DNA of 64,000 nt from Gliomastix tumulicola. Lineage: Eukaryota > Ascomycota > Sordariomycetes > Hypocreales > Bionectriaceae. Location of the stretch: the NCBI GenBank assembly GCA_001599755.1, contig BCHX01000005.1:876800-940799 (forward strand). Direction: 5' to 3'. This document shows positions 31,516 to 43,800 of this stretch, one piece after another (positions within the stretch are counted from its first letter, which is position 1; the number at the start of each line of letters is the position of its first letter). The notes beneath the pieces are model-generated. The model saw nothing but the letters and a program-made list of their open reading frames with translations, did not search any database and was not told the DNA's origin. A program made the translations under genes and the position numbers.

Positions 31516-32829
31516 ATGGCCACCATCACGATCCCCTCATCCCTTCACTGGCAGGAGCTGCACGTCGCCAAGACCAATCAGGCCAAATGTGCCGAGGCCG
31601 TCGAAGCCATCAAGAAAGCCTGCGCTGCCGCGCACCCGGACGCCAAGCACGTCTACTCCTGCAGGGTGTGCTTCCCCAAGGTGACGGCCCGCATGGTCAC
31701 GCGCTTCCGCGGCGGCGCCGACCACGACCAGGAGTGGTTCGCGGGCCGCAGGGCGTTCCTCGTCAGCCTGGAAGCGCAGCTCGCCAAGGTCAGGGACAGG
31801 AAGCTCCGGCTCGGGAGCGTCGAGAAGAGCGTCGACCACGAGAAGGAGGCGTGGTACCGCGGCGTTCTCCGGAAGCACTCTGAATTCGTCTGCGCGTCGG
31901 GCAACGGCGTGCCCGCCGAAGAGCTCAAGAGAGCGTTGGAGGACACTGACCGGTCCCGGGACGACCTCGTTGATATGGTCTGGAGGTCGATAGGGAACGC
32001 CGGTGACGACTGGGAGTCGCGCATCGACGCGTTCATGGAGAACTGGGCGGTGGCCAAGACGCACGCCGAGCAGAAGGCACTCTACGTCGACGCGTTCTTC
32101 AGGGACCCTGCTACAGGCGAGTTCCTCGACGGTTCCCTGCCGTACAAGGAGGCATACGAGAAGCAGGAGTCCAACGACTTCTACCCAATCATCGAGAAGA
32201 TCATGGCTGCCGAGAAGGACGAGAAGGCCGCCGAGGGCAAGCGGGCCGTGCATCGGGGCCGCCTGGACGAGCTGCGCCGCGCGAGGAAGGCGTTTGAGGA
32301 CAACAAGGCTGCGATTAAGGCTCAGCAGCGTGCCGCTCTAGCGACCGCCGTGGGCGATCAGCTCTACGACTTACCGGGGTGTGAGGTGTGCAGAGGCGAG
32401 GTGCAGTCTAAGGACGTCATCTCGTGCCCTGTGTGCCAGATCATCTGCCAGATCGGCGGCAACAGGGAGCTCACGGTCTACTGTTCCGAGGAGTGCCACG
32501 AACAAGGCCAGGGTAGACATGTACAAAGGGAGCATGAATGCGCGGCAGGGGACGCATGCATACGGGAAGGTCAAGAGGACGCGGAGGTGGAGGAGGATGA
32601 CGCTGCCGGGCCAGTCGTCTGCAAGGAATGTCTGGAGAAGGAGAAGCGCGCGGCGATATTCTGCACGCCACAGTGTGCGTCGAAGAACATCGGCCCGCAC
32701 AGAGAGGCAAAGCACGAGGCCACGGGCGAGCAGGGAAGCGATGCGTTGGAGTATGTGAAGCCTCTACAAGAGGTTGTTGAGGAGAACTTCAAGAAGATCA
32801 ACCCAGGTCTAACATACACATGGAGCTAA
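31516..32829 (+). CDS. Cys-rich protein with two MYND-like zinc-finger blocks
   Basis: A single exon of 437 aa starts at the ATG 31516. Residues 1-285 are mostly helical and charged, with one early CRVC pair (residues about 50-53). The first Cys/His block starts at residue 289: CEVC, then CPVC, then YCSEECHEQG and HVQREHEC. This is a C-x2-C..C-x2-C..C-x3-C..H-x3-C order that resembles MYND fingers. A second, looser block follows after an acidic linker: VCKECL, then FCTPQCASKNIGPHREAKH. MYND-like fingers usually mediate protein contacts; no enzymatic domain (for example SET) is visible. I do not recognise a named orthologue. Its 3' end lies only 201 bp from that of the converging NIF3-like gene. 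Confidence 0.8.
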   Translation: MATITIPSSLHWQELHVAKTNQAKCAEAVEAIKKACAAAHPDAKHVYSCRVCFPKVTARMVTRFRGGADHDQEWFAGRRAFLVSLEAQLAKVRDRKLRLGSVEKSVDHEKEAWYRGVLRKHSEFVCASGNGVPAEELKRALEDTDRSRDDLVDMVWRSIGNAGDDWESRIDAFMENWAVAKTHAEQKALYVDAFFRDPATGEFLDGSLPYKEAYEKQESNDFYPIIEKIMAAEKDEKAAEGKRAVHRGRLDELRRARKAFEDNKAAIKAQQRAALATAVGDQLYDLPGCEVCRGEVQSKDVISCPVCQIICQIGGNRELTVYCSEECHEQGQGRHVQREHECAAGDACIREGQEDAEVEEDDAAGPVVCKECLEKEKRAAIFCTPQCASKNIGPHREAKHEATGEQGSDALEYVKPLQEVVEENFKKINPGLTYTWS

Positions 32830-33030
32830 AGCGGGGATGGCGGGTTTATGATGTACGATTAGGGGGCCTTATAGCATGGAACCTTTGTTTCTTCTACTGC
32901 ATCTGAGAGGTCAGACATTGTTGTCTGTCGTTGACCATTACACGAGTCGGAAGCATCAGAACAGCTCCTCGGCCTCTTAAGCTGCCTCGGCACTCCGCAA
33001 CGCAGTCTCGAAATCGAAACCGGAAATATC

Positions 33031-33484
33031 TCAGAAGTCCTCTATCTTAGTGACATGGTAGGCCGGCTCCTCGTAAGGGTGTGCCCTAGAGAAAGAGGGG
33101 GGGCAGGTCAGTATGTGCCGCGGCAAGCATAACACCCCCGTCACGATCTCCTCCCCAGCGAACTTGCACGACTGTGTGTCTGTCTGTCTGCTCGACTCAC
33201 TTCTTCAGCGCTTCGACAGCACTCTTCGTCACATCGGCACCCACACACAGCGTCTCAACCCTGACCTCGGGCGTCTCCTCGAGGGCTCCCACGGCGCCGA
33301 TGTGAGGTCTCGCAGCATCGCCGGGACGGAACTGGCCAGTGCCGGTCGTGGACCAGCAGCACTCGGTGTAGTTCCCTGGGCCCGGGTAACGGCCAGCGCC
33401 GGTGGCGAAGATGGCTGCTTTGCAGGCTGCCACGGCAGCAGGAGGGGCGTAGAAGGTGAGGGTGAATTTGGTCAGAGCTGACAT
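33031..33484 (-). CDS. Small NIF3-like / CutA-fold-like conserved protein
   Basis: Two exons, 33484-33201 and 33085-33031, give 112 aa. The start is the ATG at 33484; the upstream extension lacks an ATG. The sequence TKFTLTFYAPPAAVAACKAA, then TGTGQFRPGDAARPHIGAVG, then VETLCVGADV and the terminal AHPYEEPAYHV matches the stand-alone version of the insert domain of the NIF3/YbgI family. That domain is conserved from bacteria to fungi, and its molecular role is not settled. The exon junction falls inside LKK|AHPYEEPAY and restores the family's C-terminal HPYEEPAY signature. Confidence 0.85.
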
Positions 33485-35104
33485 GGCGGCTGCGTCTGTT
33501 GGCAAAGGCCCGAAGGTTTGGAGACGGACAGTCGGGGCTTACAAAGACCCGTCTCAACGTCACGAATCACTGGGAAGAAGCAGGCGGGGTCCTTCGGATT
33601 TAGCCAGTGGAAGTTGGCCGAGACCGTTGGTTGGGGGCATGTGTTTACGATGGATGGAAGGTACCTACTAGTATACGAGGAAGCTCTTACTAGCTGAGGA
33701 ACAACAGCAGCAACCCAACAATGATTTTTGATTTTTGACTTTTGCTCTTTTTCCTAGCCCACGACCCCTCGATGCTGTGATGCGGCTCGGGTGTAGGGTA
33801 GCCAATATCTAGCCCAGCTGCGCTAGGTGAGCATCATTGGTGCCTCGGAGCTTGTACTCGAGACAGGCTTGACAGGGTCGCAAGCGCATACTCGTTTCGG
33901 ACAGGCAGCAAAAGATGACCAGCGGTGACCAGAGAGATCATCTGCATCTAACGGGAATCAAAGGTGTCGAGCGACATTCTGATGCAGGCCAACCTAGTGG
34001 AAAGAGGGGAACCGAGGCTTCGGGAGAGGCCAGTTGAGGATGCGGACGGACGAGAAGGCATCCTGTCTGGACTGCACACTTAAACGGAGAAAAGGCTGGG
34101 GTAGTCAGTTGCTGCCACTTCTAAGACTAACGACTGCCATGACGTGCAAGGAGTGAGGTGGCCACTGGATGCGTTGAAGCTTGGATGTGAATGCGACAAC
34201 CTTGGCCTGGTGGGCATTATTGCACCTCGCAGATCACCCGAATGAGCTCATCTTGGTAATAGTTAGTATATGGAATATGTTGGAGAGATCTCATGGGGCT
34301 GGACCGGGCGGGATTCAACGGTTGAAGGGCATTCCCAGGGCCTCAACTCCACCAAGTGAGATTTCGGGGGCATGACGGTTGAGGCTAGCGCTCAATAATG
34401 CTGACATTTGCTGGGCGTGTTTTCATGTTCGTTTGAGGCAGTGGAGGGTGCGCATGACGATGTTTCTGATGTGCAGTGAATGGATGGCACCCGAATTCAC
34501 TGGCGGGAGCATCGGGAGCATTGTTTGGGGTGGGTCTGATCCGCGATATACCTACTATAGTAGTAGCAATACAGGATACAGGGCGAGACATGGAAACTTC
34601 ACAGCGCACTCGGGCGCTGTTCTGACCGGCAATACAGGGGGCAATCTCCCCGACAGAGGCCGGGACTGGCTTGACTGGTGAATCTTAGCACACTCAACAG
34701 CGGGTCCGGAAGCCCAACGGGGACTTGAATGGCGTCCCAGACACCGTGGCTGCAGCTGCACTAAATGGAAACTTGATGCACGGGCTTCCATGCGCCCATC
34801 CTTGTCTCTCCTGTGCCAATCTTGAATACCTCCCCCGTCAGTCCAACTATTATCCTGCACCACTAAACTGCCTCGTCCCTGAGCTTGGCCCCCCCCTCTC
34901 TCTCTCTCTCTTTCTAGGTTGCAGTCTTGAAGCGACATCGATACCACGGACATTGTGCACAGCAACATCTACTACAGCTACAGGAATACCCTCAAGCTGC
35001 TCTAGCCTCTAGCCTCTAGCCTCTAGACACGAACCGGCAGCGCAGGACTGCATTGCGAGCATCCTCGCCAGCGCGAGCGCGAGCGCGCTCCCCAGGCCTT
35101 CGCC
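33485..35104. other. Divergent intergenic region upstream of EFR3
   Basis: About 1.6 kb with no supported gene. It holds a (CT)n run at 34895-34914, followed by a pyrimidine-rich leader and CTCTAGC repeats (about 35003-35028) ahead of the EFR3 ATG. Confidence 0.5.
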
Positions 35105-38100
35105 ATGCAGGCCATCCAGCAAAAATGCAGGCCCAAGCACCAGGTCTTGGTGCTCAAGTGTTATCCTCGGGTCTCCAAGGGCGCCGTCGACGTCAAGCCC
35201 AACAGCAGCGAGCTCAGCTACCTGCTCTTCTACGCGACTAGTCGGAAGTCCAAGATCCAGAAGATCGGCGCCTTCCTCGAGAAGAAGTCGGCAAGCGACG
35301 TCTGGCGCATGCGGGTTGGGTATGATGACCCGGATTCCCTCCCTCTCTTAGGACTAGGGTTGCGAAAGGAAAGCTGACCTGTGACTCGTGTGTTTTTCTC
35401 TCTCTTCAGCAACGTCCAAGTGACTCTCGGAATCCTCGCGGCCCTGATCGAGAAGTCCCCCAAGGATGTCGCGCTCATCGCCCCCTGCGTCCTCAAGATC
35501 CTCGACCTCATCCTCCGCTCCAACGACATCTCTATGATCGAGTCGTCCCTGCCGACGTTCGAGGCCCTCTGCCTGCACCACGACGCCACGCCCCTCTTCG
35601 CCGACCAGAGTTACCTCAGCCAGTACGAGTCCATCGTCCGCCACTACGCAGCCCTCGCATCGACAACGAAACCTCCGGCCCAGGCCCAGACCCAGGGCTC
35701 CCTGAGCCGCCCCATGCAGGCTCGGTGGAGGACGGCTGGGCTGCACGCCATCAAGAGTGTCGCGACATCCGAAGCCCTGTCCTCGGTCACCGACCGCCAG
35801 ATCGACGTCATCGTGCCCCTGATCCTCGAAAACCTCTGGAACCCCGACGAGGAAGCGCTCGACACGCTCGTGGGCCGGGTCGAGGTGGAGGACAAGGTCG
35901 ACTCGGAGAAGCTGCTGCGCAGACGGACGAGCGTGGGCACTGCTGGGACGGCCGAGACGGCGGAGCTCAACCCGGCGACCTTCTCGGGAACAGCCAACGA
36001 CGCCGACCTGATGGCCGAGGAGGATATAGGGGTGCTCGCCATGCAGTGCCTCAAGAGCATATTTATCGTGCCGAACCGTCCGCAAATCACTGCGGCCACC
36101 ATGGCCATCCTCAAATTCACCTTTGACAAGGTGGCCGCCGGCGAGTCCGTGGTCGAGCTGAGCGAGAAGGGCAAGCATGACAGCGGCTGGGCCATTTCCA
36201 TCTACAAGCTCATATGTCGGTGGGCGCCCGTCCAGGATCGCTATGTCATTCTCGTAGTGGCCATGGACACCTTGGTCAACAGCCCGGTCAAGGAGGACAT
36301 GATGGACCAGCAGGTGGCCCTCATCTCTATCATCGGATCCATCCTGCGCTCCGACGTCAACCTGATTGGCCTCAGCGTCATGGATGTGCTGCTGGGACTC
36401 GTGAATCAGATAAGGAAGCTATTCGGTCCCGCGAGTGGCGTGAGCCGAAGCGGGAGCACGGTGGACGAGAAGTTCGACTTGGGGGACAGCTCGTCATCAT
36501 CACGGAGACTCCTCGTCGACCGACTCGAGCGTTGCATCGGTGATGTGGCTACCCACGTCTACTATGCCGATCAGATCTCGGACATGATTGTGGCCATCTT
36601 TGCCCGGCTGAGGCCTCGGCACTCCCCAAGCGCCGGCTCGACACCTCAGGGCGAGAGGGCAGATGCGAATGAGGGAGCGCCGGAGACATCTGTCCCGGAC
36701 CTCGGCGAGAGCCAGTCGAGCATCGACAACTACTTCTCTTACAACAAGGGACGCGTGTCTGCCCTTCACGTCATCAAGAACATTCTCCTTGTCGCCAATC
36801 CTAAGCTGAAAATGAGCGGCAACATGAATCTGTCTCGGAACAGGGTGCCCCTGCAAGTGTGGGAAGGGACCTATTGGCTCCTGAGAGATCCCGACGGCGA
36901 GGTCAGGAAGGCATATGTCGATGCCTTCAGCACGTGGCTCGACCGAGAGACGACACCGGCGGACCTCATGGCCAAGGATGACACACACCACCGCTCGTCC
37001 CTTAGGCAGGGCCGCGATCTTTCTTCCCCTACTTCGACGCGTCGTGCCGTCTCTAACACGTCGAACCGGGAAACCCTCCCGCGGAGACGGCGACCCCAGT
37101 TCCTCGCCCACCTCCACCTGGCCATATACGACAACGCCCTCCAGTTTGTCGATTTCGAGGCCGATCTTGTCATTCTGCACATTCTACTCACGAAACTAGT
37201 GTTCCGCCTCGGCGTCAACGCCGTGCGCTTTGGTATTCCTATGATCTACAGACTGCAGGAGGACATCCTGGAGATGGAGAGCCCTATGCACAAGATGCGC
37301 ATCGCCGCTCTGTGCCACGGCTACTTCTGGGCCCTGACGGAGAAGTTCGACTTTGAGGGGTCCTCCATCGGCCGGGCGATTCACAATGAGATCGTGCGAC
37401 GACGGGACCAGAAGTTTTGGGTGGAAGGGATCAACGTTCCCCTGCCGTTGCTCAGCTCAGTCGGCATGCCGGGTCAAGTCGGTTCCCAGCCGACACTGGA
37501 CACAGCCTCGCTTGAGACGGGCGAGCTTCTGCCCTTCGATGACCGCTCCTCGCTGATCGAGTGCATTGCGACTTGTTACGAACAGAGCATACGGTCACCG
37601 CCCGCCAGCCCGGCCGCGTCTCCCAACAGATCGCACGGGAACAACCCGATTCTGGGCTCGGCACTGACCGCATCGCCAACGGGGGACCACGACTCGGACT
37701 TGCCGAGCGCTTTCCGCGATCAGATGGAGACGGAATGGTCGCGGGAGGCCGTCGTCGCCGCCCTGGTGGCAGAGGGCAAGGCCGAATCCCTCAGCGGCTC
37801 GAAGACGGGGACTAGCACGACCCGCAACCGGCTGACGATCAACACGATCGGCATCAACGGGAACGGCCACGTGGCGTCGCCGTACGGCAGTCCGCGTAAC
37901 CTGCGGCCCCAGTCGGCGCGGTATCCAGGCGACCAGGAGCGACACAGGTCTGCGTCTAAGCTACGCAAGACGAGCGTTAGGAGCGGCGTCTCTCCGTCCG
38001 CGAATGGGTCGCCGCGGGGGAGGGTCGCCTCGGTGGACCAGCTGAAGATGGTGTTGTCTGGTGACTTGTCGGCCAAGTCGATCGGCCTCCTGAGCCCCGA

Positions 38101-38605
38101 TGGCGGCGACGACGACAGCGACGAGAGCATGATCAGCTACGAGTACAGCCCCTCGGAGGCGAGCTTCAACCCTCCCGGCTCCCAGCCCGACCAAGCACGG
38201 GCAGGTGCCTCGGTGGGCAGATCGGGTTCTCTCTCTCGGCGCGGACCGCTCAGCTCGAATCCTACGCACCATCGGACGTCGAACCTGGATGAAGAGGTCG
38301 AGGATCAGGACGTGCCCCCGGTCCCGCCGCTGCCGGGCTCTGCCAGTGCCTCGCCCGTCGTCGGCTACCGAGAGGACATCGCGGTCCAGGACCACGTCAC
38401 CAGGGGCCTCAACCGGAAGCTGAGCAGCAGTAAGGGAGGTAGTATCCGGAGCAGGCACAACCATGTCATGGCGACTGGGCATCATCACCCGCACCCTCAT
38501 CACGAGACGACCGGGGCCAGCATGGACCTGCAGGAACTTCTTCTGGGCATTGACAGCAGATCTGCTGAAGGCAGCTTAGGGAACGTGACTAAGCCTCCGT
38601 ACTGA
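35105..38605 (+). CDS. EFR3: Plasma-membrane scaffold protein EFR3
   Basis: Membrane anchor that recruits the phosphatidylinositol 4-kinase Stt4 complex to the plasma membrane. The exons are 35105-35319 and 35410-38605, with a 90-bp intron, giving 1136 aa. The N-terminus (MQAIQQKCRPKHQVLVLKCY) has the Cys/basic character of EFR3 proteins, where these residues support palmitoylation and lipid binding. Helical HEAT/ARM-type repeats fill the first 650 or so residues (for example SYLLFYATSRKSKIQKIGAF, then ILAALIEKSPKDVALIAPCV). The last 400 residues are Ser/Arg-rich and disordered, with an acidic DGGDDDSDES patch. The junction RMRVG|NVQVTLGIL matches the family. Confidence 0.92.
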
Positions 38606-39891
38606 GAGCTGAACTACATGGATAGATACTGTCTAATAGCCCCCCTTTCCCTTTCCCTTTGCCTGGTTGTCTTGCCATCACACTTCATTTCATCTGTGGG
38701 GAGGGGGACGGGAGAAGTCTTCTATTACGGGAGGCAAAACAATGGAAACAGGACCGAAGGAATTTGCATGGGATTATCACTCGGCCGGCTGGCATTTACA
38801 CCTGCATTTACTATGTACCTCCCTCTCTCCCCCCAATCCGCCTCCGTCCTTCGACCCTCTTGTTTTATTGCGTTTTGTACCCATTGCAGGCATTTTCATT
38901 TGTCATTAGACCTTGGCTGCGATGCTGTAAACGGCGAGCCAGCATGCGCAGCTAGTTGGATGCTTGCTTTTGAGAATCCGAAAATCGGTGTGTCATTACT
39001 GGAGCGTTTTTAGAAGAACTAGGAAACCAATACCGGCGGTAATTTGAACATCTGCCTTTATCTTCCTCCTAGTGTACTATGAGTGATAGAACAGTGTTTT
39101 AATGAATACTAGTTCTATTCTCTCCCGGGGTTGTTCGGTTCCTCTGAGGGATGAGTGAATTCATGGAAAATGCTGGACCTACAACGTTGAAACCCAAGGG
39201 GTTGGTTGGATGTGAGTCTCCTCTACGGTTCTTGTGTCTGTGAAGCCGAGGCCTAACATTCCCAGATGTTGAACGAAGTAGTGCAAACTCCATTCGATTG
39301 CGTTCCCGTAACTGCCACGCATGCATCACTTGGACCTCTTACCCCGGCCCATAGGTACGGAGGTGCCTCATCTTTCCGCTTGGGACAGTCTGTTACCACT
39401 TCCACGTCCTGCAAAGCAGCCGGTGACGAGTTTCGGTGAGTTAGAAAGGAGGCTCGTGCGGATCGGACGTCGTGCTCCGTCTCTTACTACTAGTAGGTAG
39501 AGCTCTTCATAAGCGTGGAAGGTGAGCAGGATCTGATTGCGTGCCGTTGCCCGGGAGCATGGCAGCAGCGACGAGGGACGTTCTTGACGGGAAAAGCCCT
39601 GCATACTAGTAGTCAACGCGCGCGCATGTAAGGTACCTAGAAAGAACTTAAGCTAGCAGAAAAAGCGATAGCTGTTTACCTCTGTCGTGTTATGCTCTAT
39701 GCGGGTGTTGTGAAAGACCGACAAAGTAGTGTGCATTCGCGCGCCTTCGCCTCTCGAAGTGTATAGATCGACAACGAGCTGACGATTCAAGCAACATCGA
39801 GACCTAGTATCAGAGGCCTTCCATTTTCTCGAGGGAACATTCAAGAACATTGGAACCAGAAACCAGGACCCTTTCTCAATCTTCAGAAGCT
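38606..39891. other. Intergenic region EFR3 to tail-anchored gene
   Basis: About 1.3 kb. The first 300 bases are C/T-rich and likely EFR3 3' UTR. No other gene is supported; the short open frames are not protein-like. Confidence 0.5.
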
Positions 39892-40827
39892 ATGGCTGGA
39901 TTAAGCACACGATTTCCGGTGAAGCCAAGTCCCTCGGGAGTCGCCAACACCTCACCAGCAAGTAACGGCCGTAGACGCGACGAGGGCCCTCAAGACGCGG
40001 CAAGAAGAGCGAGAAGGGAGAACCGGCTGGGTTTACCCATACGAGTAGGGATCCCGCGGAGGGAAGTACGAAGCCAAGTCCTTAGAGACACGGTGGCCCG
40101 CCAGAAGAGGACTTCCCTGGAGATGGCACACGGTGCCAATATCCATGCCGACGCCGCCGGCCAAGAGAGCAATCGCGAGGAGGCTCAGCCCGGGTGCGAG
40201 AATGGCGGCGAGTCTTCGTCTTCCCAGCTACCCGCGATGCCGGAAAGGGCGCACACGAGGGCCCGTGACAACGCCAGGCGTTCGCATCAGAACGGCCCAT
40301 CCGGGCATCTTCGCCGCCCGCAGCGAACGACTCCTCACGCCAGGCCTTCCCGAGCTGCGACTCATCCGTCCTCCTCGACCGACGTTGAGTACTATTGGCG
40401 TAGTGACCATCCTTACCGCCTCCCTGCTAACTACCTCGCCGAGTCGACTGCCCAGGGACCGATCGTTGATGCGGAGGGGAGGACTCCGCGGCCCAACCGG
40501 CCTCTGGCCCCCATCGACACGTTCGACGTCGAATCGGGTGTCCCTGCCCCCCAGGTCTGGACTGACAACGTCCTGTCAAAGGCTCTCAGAGACGTTGCGA
40601 AAAGCTCCACCAGGCTCTACGAAAAAACGATCAATATTCCGAGCAGCCTGAGTGCTGGCACTAAACGCTTGTGCCTTCGTGCATGGGAAAAGTCCTCAGA
40701 AAGAGTCCCTTCCCAAGATGCTCTGGCCCAATGGGCGAAACGCCATAAGGGAATTCTCATTGTCATTCTGATGACCCTGGTCATCGTTCTGCCAGTCGTC
40801 GCGGAGGTGGTCGCTTTCCACTCTTAA
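39892..40827 (+). CDS. Putative tail-anchored membrane protein, unknown function
   Basis: A single exon of 311 aa starts at the first in-frame ATG (39892); the frame is open further upstream but only from a TTG. The N-terminal 200 residues are Arg/Ser/Pro-rich and probably disordered (RRRDEGPQDAARRARRENRL). A more ordered segment precedes the C-terminus (WTDNVLSKALRDVAKSSTRL). The protein ends in one hydrophobic stretch, residues about 287-309 (GILIVILMTLVIVLPVVAEV), with only two residues after it. That is a tail-anchor layout, with most of the protein in the cytosol. No family is recognised. Confidence 0.6.
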   Translation: MAGLSTRFPVKPSPSGVANTSPASNGRRRDEGPQDAARRARRENRLGLPIRVGIPRREVRSQVLRDTVARQKRTSLEMAHGANIHADAAGQESNREEAQPGCENGGESSSSQLPAMPERAHTRARDNARRSHQNGPSGHLRRPQRTTPHARPSRAATHPSSSTDVEYYWRSDHPYRLPANYLAESTAQGPIVDAEGRTPRPNRPLAPIDTFDVESGVPAPQVWTDNVLSKALRDVAKSSTRLYEKTINIPSSLSAGTKRLCLRAWEKSSERVPSQDALAQWAKRHKGILIVILMTLVIVLPVVAEVVAFHS

Positions 40828-43800
40828 GAATGGCTGTTTCGGTTACAACTATTGTCACGATTCTAGATTTAGATGTTGGCTCATCATGCATCATCACAGC
40901 ATAAGTCAGCGCCAGGAGAGCCGGGGCCGTCTCGATTGTGCTGAAAGAAACGACTAATAGAAACCAAACCGGGTCTTACTATCAGAATTCGCATCTCTTC
41001 TGCCCCCCCCTGTGACTAATAATACTTGTCATGCCGGCCGCATAGGTTACGTGGCACACACACACACGCGCGCGCACGTGTCTTGGGGGAGGAGAGACCG
41101 GAGCTGTTGGGCCCCCGTGTTGGGCTCGTATTCTCGCTGCTTCGGTGGCTTTGGCTGAATCACTCCAAGATGAACGGACGGACGGGCTTGCAACGAGAAC
41201 TGAGATGTCTTGTGTCGTATTGCGTTGGCCAGTCTGGGCGGTTGCACATGAAAATCCAATAGCGCGTCACGGCATGTCTCGGACGTCACAGGCGGCAGAG
41301 TTCAAGACAGGAGAGTCCTCGTACTCGTACGAAGCCGAGCCGAGCGGAAGGACAAACCGACGGGGCGGTTCGAGACAGCGCAATATTATAATATAAAATT
41401 ATAGACACACAGACGTGAGACAGACAGACGAGAAGCATTTGTTCTGAAAAATCGTACGATTTTTTCACTGTCTGAGTGAGTCGTGCATTAGCAGTACCAC
41501 CTATCGATTCCGGCCTAGGTGGACGTTCAAAGGGAGCCGTCGACGTCGAACGGGCTTCCGTTACGTTGTTCAACAATGGGGAGGAAATGGGTGCGTTACG
41601 TCGATCGCTGGTTGGGCTTTGGAGTCGCACCGTGCCGGGCCTCGCATTGTCCTTCTTTTTCGGTCCTCGACGTCCCCCCTCTCTGTGACTAAACATCCCC
41701 ATCCCTTCCTCATATGGAGGGGGGGGAGGAAAGCCCACGTGGGGAGTGGCTCAACTGCCGCTGTCTGGAGACTGCTGGGAACCTGCGAGGTTGCATCGCC
41801 TGTCAGAGATGATGAGCAGGAGGGGTCATTTCCAGGTGCGTCATCTCTGATCTTCTTCGAGTTGGAGGGTGGGAGGATGGTCAGGTCTGATAAGTCTGTC
41901 TCAGGGGGATTTTTCTGGATGATTGGGCTGGAGTACGACCATCCCGTCGTTGGGTAGCAGAGATGGATTCGAGTCCGTCCGGTGGTGGTACTAGCCCGCG
42001 TAATAGTATTCATCTATTATCGTGGTGGTTGCGTGCTGTGTCAGTGTGTGTGCGTGGGCGATAGATGATAAGTGCCCTTCGCTTGGACGAAAGAGGAAGC
42101 CCCCAACTTTTGCACGGCAGGGGGGGGCCCAGGTATCTGGGCGGACAGTAGGAACCCAGCAGGGAGGGTGGGATGCAGGAACAGGCAGAGGAGGAGGATG
42201 CACGGTACGCGTATAGTACATATGCGACTGCGACTGCGACTGCGACTGCGACTGCGACTGCGACTGCGACTGCGACTGCGACTGCACGAGAATTCCCCCG
42301 TGTGTATACACGTGCGTGCGTGCCGTGAAGGGTGACGGTACGCCGCGCTGATCACGTCTGCAGGCCCATTAGCAGGGTAAACCAAGGCATATCGCCGGTT
42401 GAAGTGGCGGGAGGCCTTGCTTTTTCCCCAGTGTCGTGGCGAAACTGACGATGCAGGATGCTATTCCCACGCATGGCACGAGTCATCCTGACACGCGAGA
42501 GGACTGCTCTACCCAGCGGAGGCTGCCGTCAGGGGGAAAAAACAAAGTTGAGTGCTGGCGATCGGATTCAAATCCCGGGGGCAAATGAAGGGGGTACGGG
42601 ACGGCAGGGCCACAGGCTGTCTGTGTATGTCAGTGTGCATGGGATGGCATGGGACATAAGCGACGCAGGATGTCGCAAGCCACTGTGATAGGACAGATCG
42701 AAATGAGGCTCAGAGAGAAGGATGGGGGGATTTGTTTCGACGCAACGACAAACCCGTCATCTTAAGAAGATCTCACAACTCGGGCGGCCGGTCCCGTCTT
42801 GTGGCGAGTGATGTATATACGACGTATATACGGTGTCAAGCTTGATTGCCTGTGAAATTGTTCCGGTCAGACGGGGCGGCCCTACTGCGGGAGGATCGTA
42901 TTATTGGTCTCTTGCGTTGAGACTCGAACTGAAGGGCCTGCGAAGAGAGCCCCTGGGGACGATCTTATTGAGAGGGAGGTCGGGGAGAAACGTGTGGGTG
43001 GTAGTTAGAACCTGGAAGAGAGGCTGGAACATCAGTAAGGCGGGCGATTAATTAGAGGATGCCTGCCTGGAGCTCCAGTGAGTGCTCCAGTGGCTCCAGT
43101 GGCGTCGTCCCGGTAAAAGCTCGTGGTTGGAGGGCTGGTGTGGCTTGTGCGTCCAGCCGTGGCACAGCGGGTGCTTACGGTATACATTAGCGACAGGCGC
43201 TACTCCTTGGAGGACACCCACCCGCCCTGTTGGACAAGGCGATCGGCTGTCGTTCTGATCGCTTCTGGTAAGGCTTCAATAGACTTGCGTCGGAGAGCCC
43301 GTCCGGGCCGAGCATGGTCACCCCTCCCTCTCAGTTGGTGGAGGGTGGGGGTTCCAGTCTTCTTCCAGAGGATGGAATGCTTTCCTGGACATCGATCGGT
43401 ATTGTTGTCTATTGTGTGCCATTCAGGAGCGGGCCTCAGAGGTGCCCTGGTCGTTGTGGTGTGGTATTGTAATCGGAGTCAAGGTTTGGCGAGACATGTG
43501 ATTGCCTCGTCTCGGCCTCGAGTTTCGAGGAATGGATGGTAGGACGGATGGATGGATGGATGGATGGGGGACCTTGGAGCTAGCGCGGCGAGGGACGAGG
43601 GACAGAGAGCGGTGTGACCTATCAAGACGAGACATCTGGTGAGTAATCTGGTGTGTCTCTCCCTCTTTCGGAATGTTTGTCTTTTCTTTTGTCTGTCCGA
43701 TGTGGAGGGCTGGTCCCTGTCTCGGACTCCCTGCGGATAGGCTCAGGCGGACGTCGATTTCATTGGCTTGCGGTTGCTGATGGGCGTCATGGGATGAAAC

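Noticed and set aside
31537..32253. 238-codon minus-strand open frame under the MYND-like gene
   Set aside because: Antisense shadow; the Cys-rich plus-strand frame is the coherent protein.
35354..36178. 274-codon minus-strand open frame under EFR3
   Set aside because: Antisense to a clearly recognised EFR3 exon.
42223..42282. CRISPR-like regular repeat
   Set aside because: The 6-base units are contiguous with no spacers, so this is a microsatellite.
42555..42585. tRNA-like T-arm (GGATTCAAATCCC)
   Set aside because: No matching acceptor, D or anticodon arms can be drawn around it.
43123..43542. 139-codon plus-strand open frame in the gene-free block
   Set aside because: No domain, atypical composition and surrounding microsatellites; not supported as a gene.
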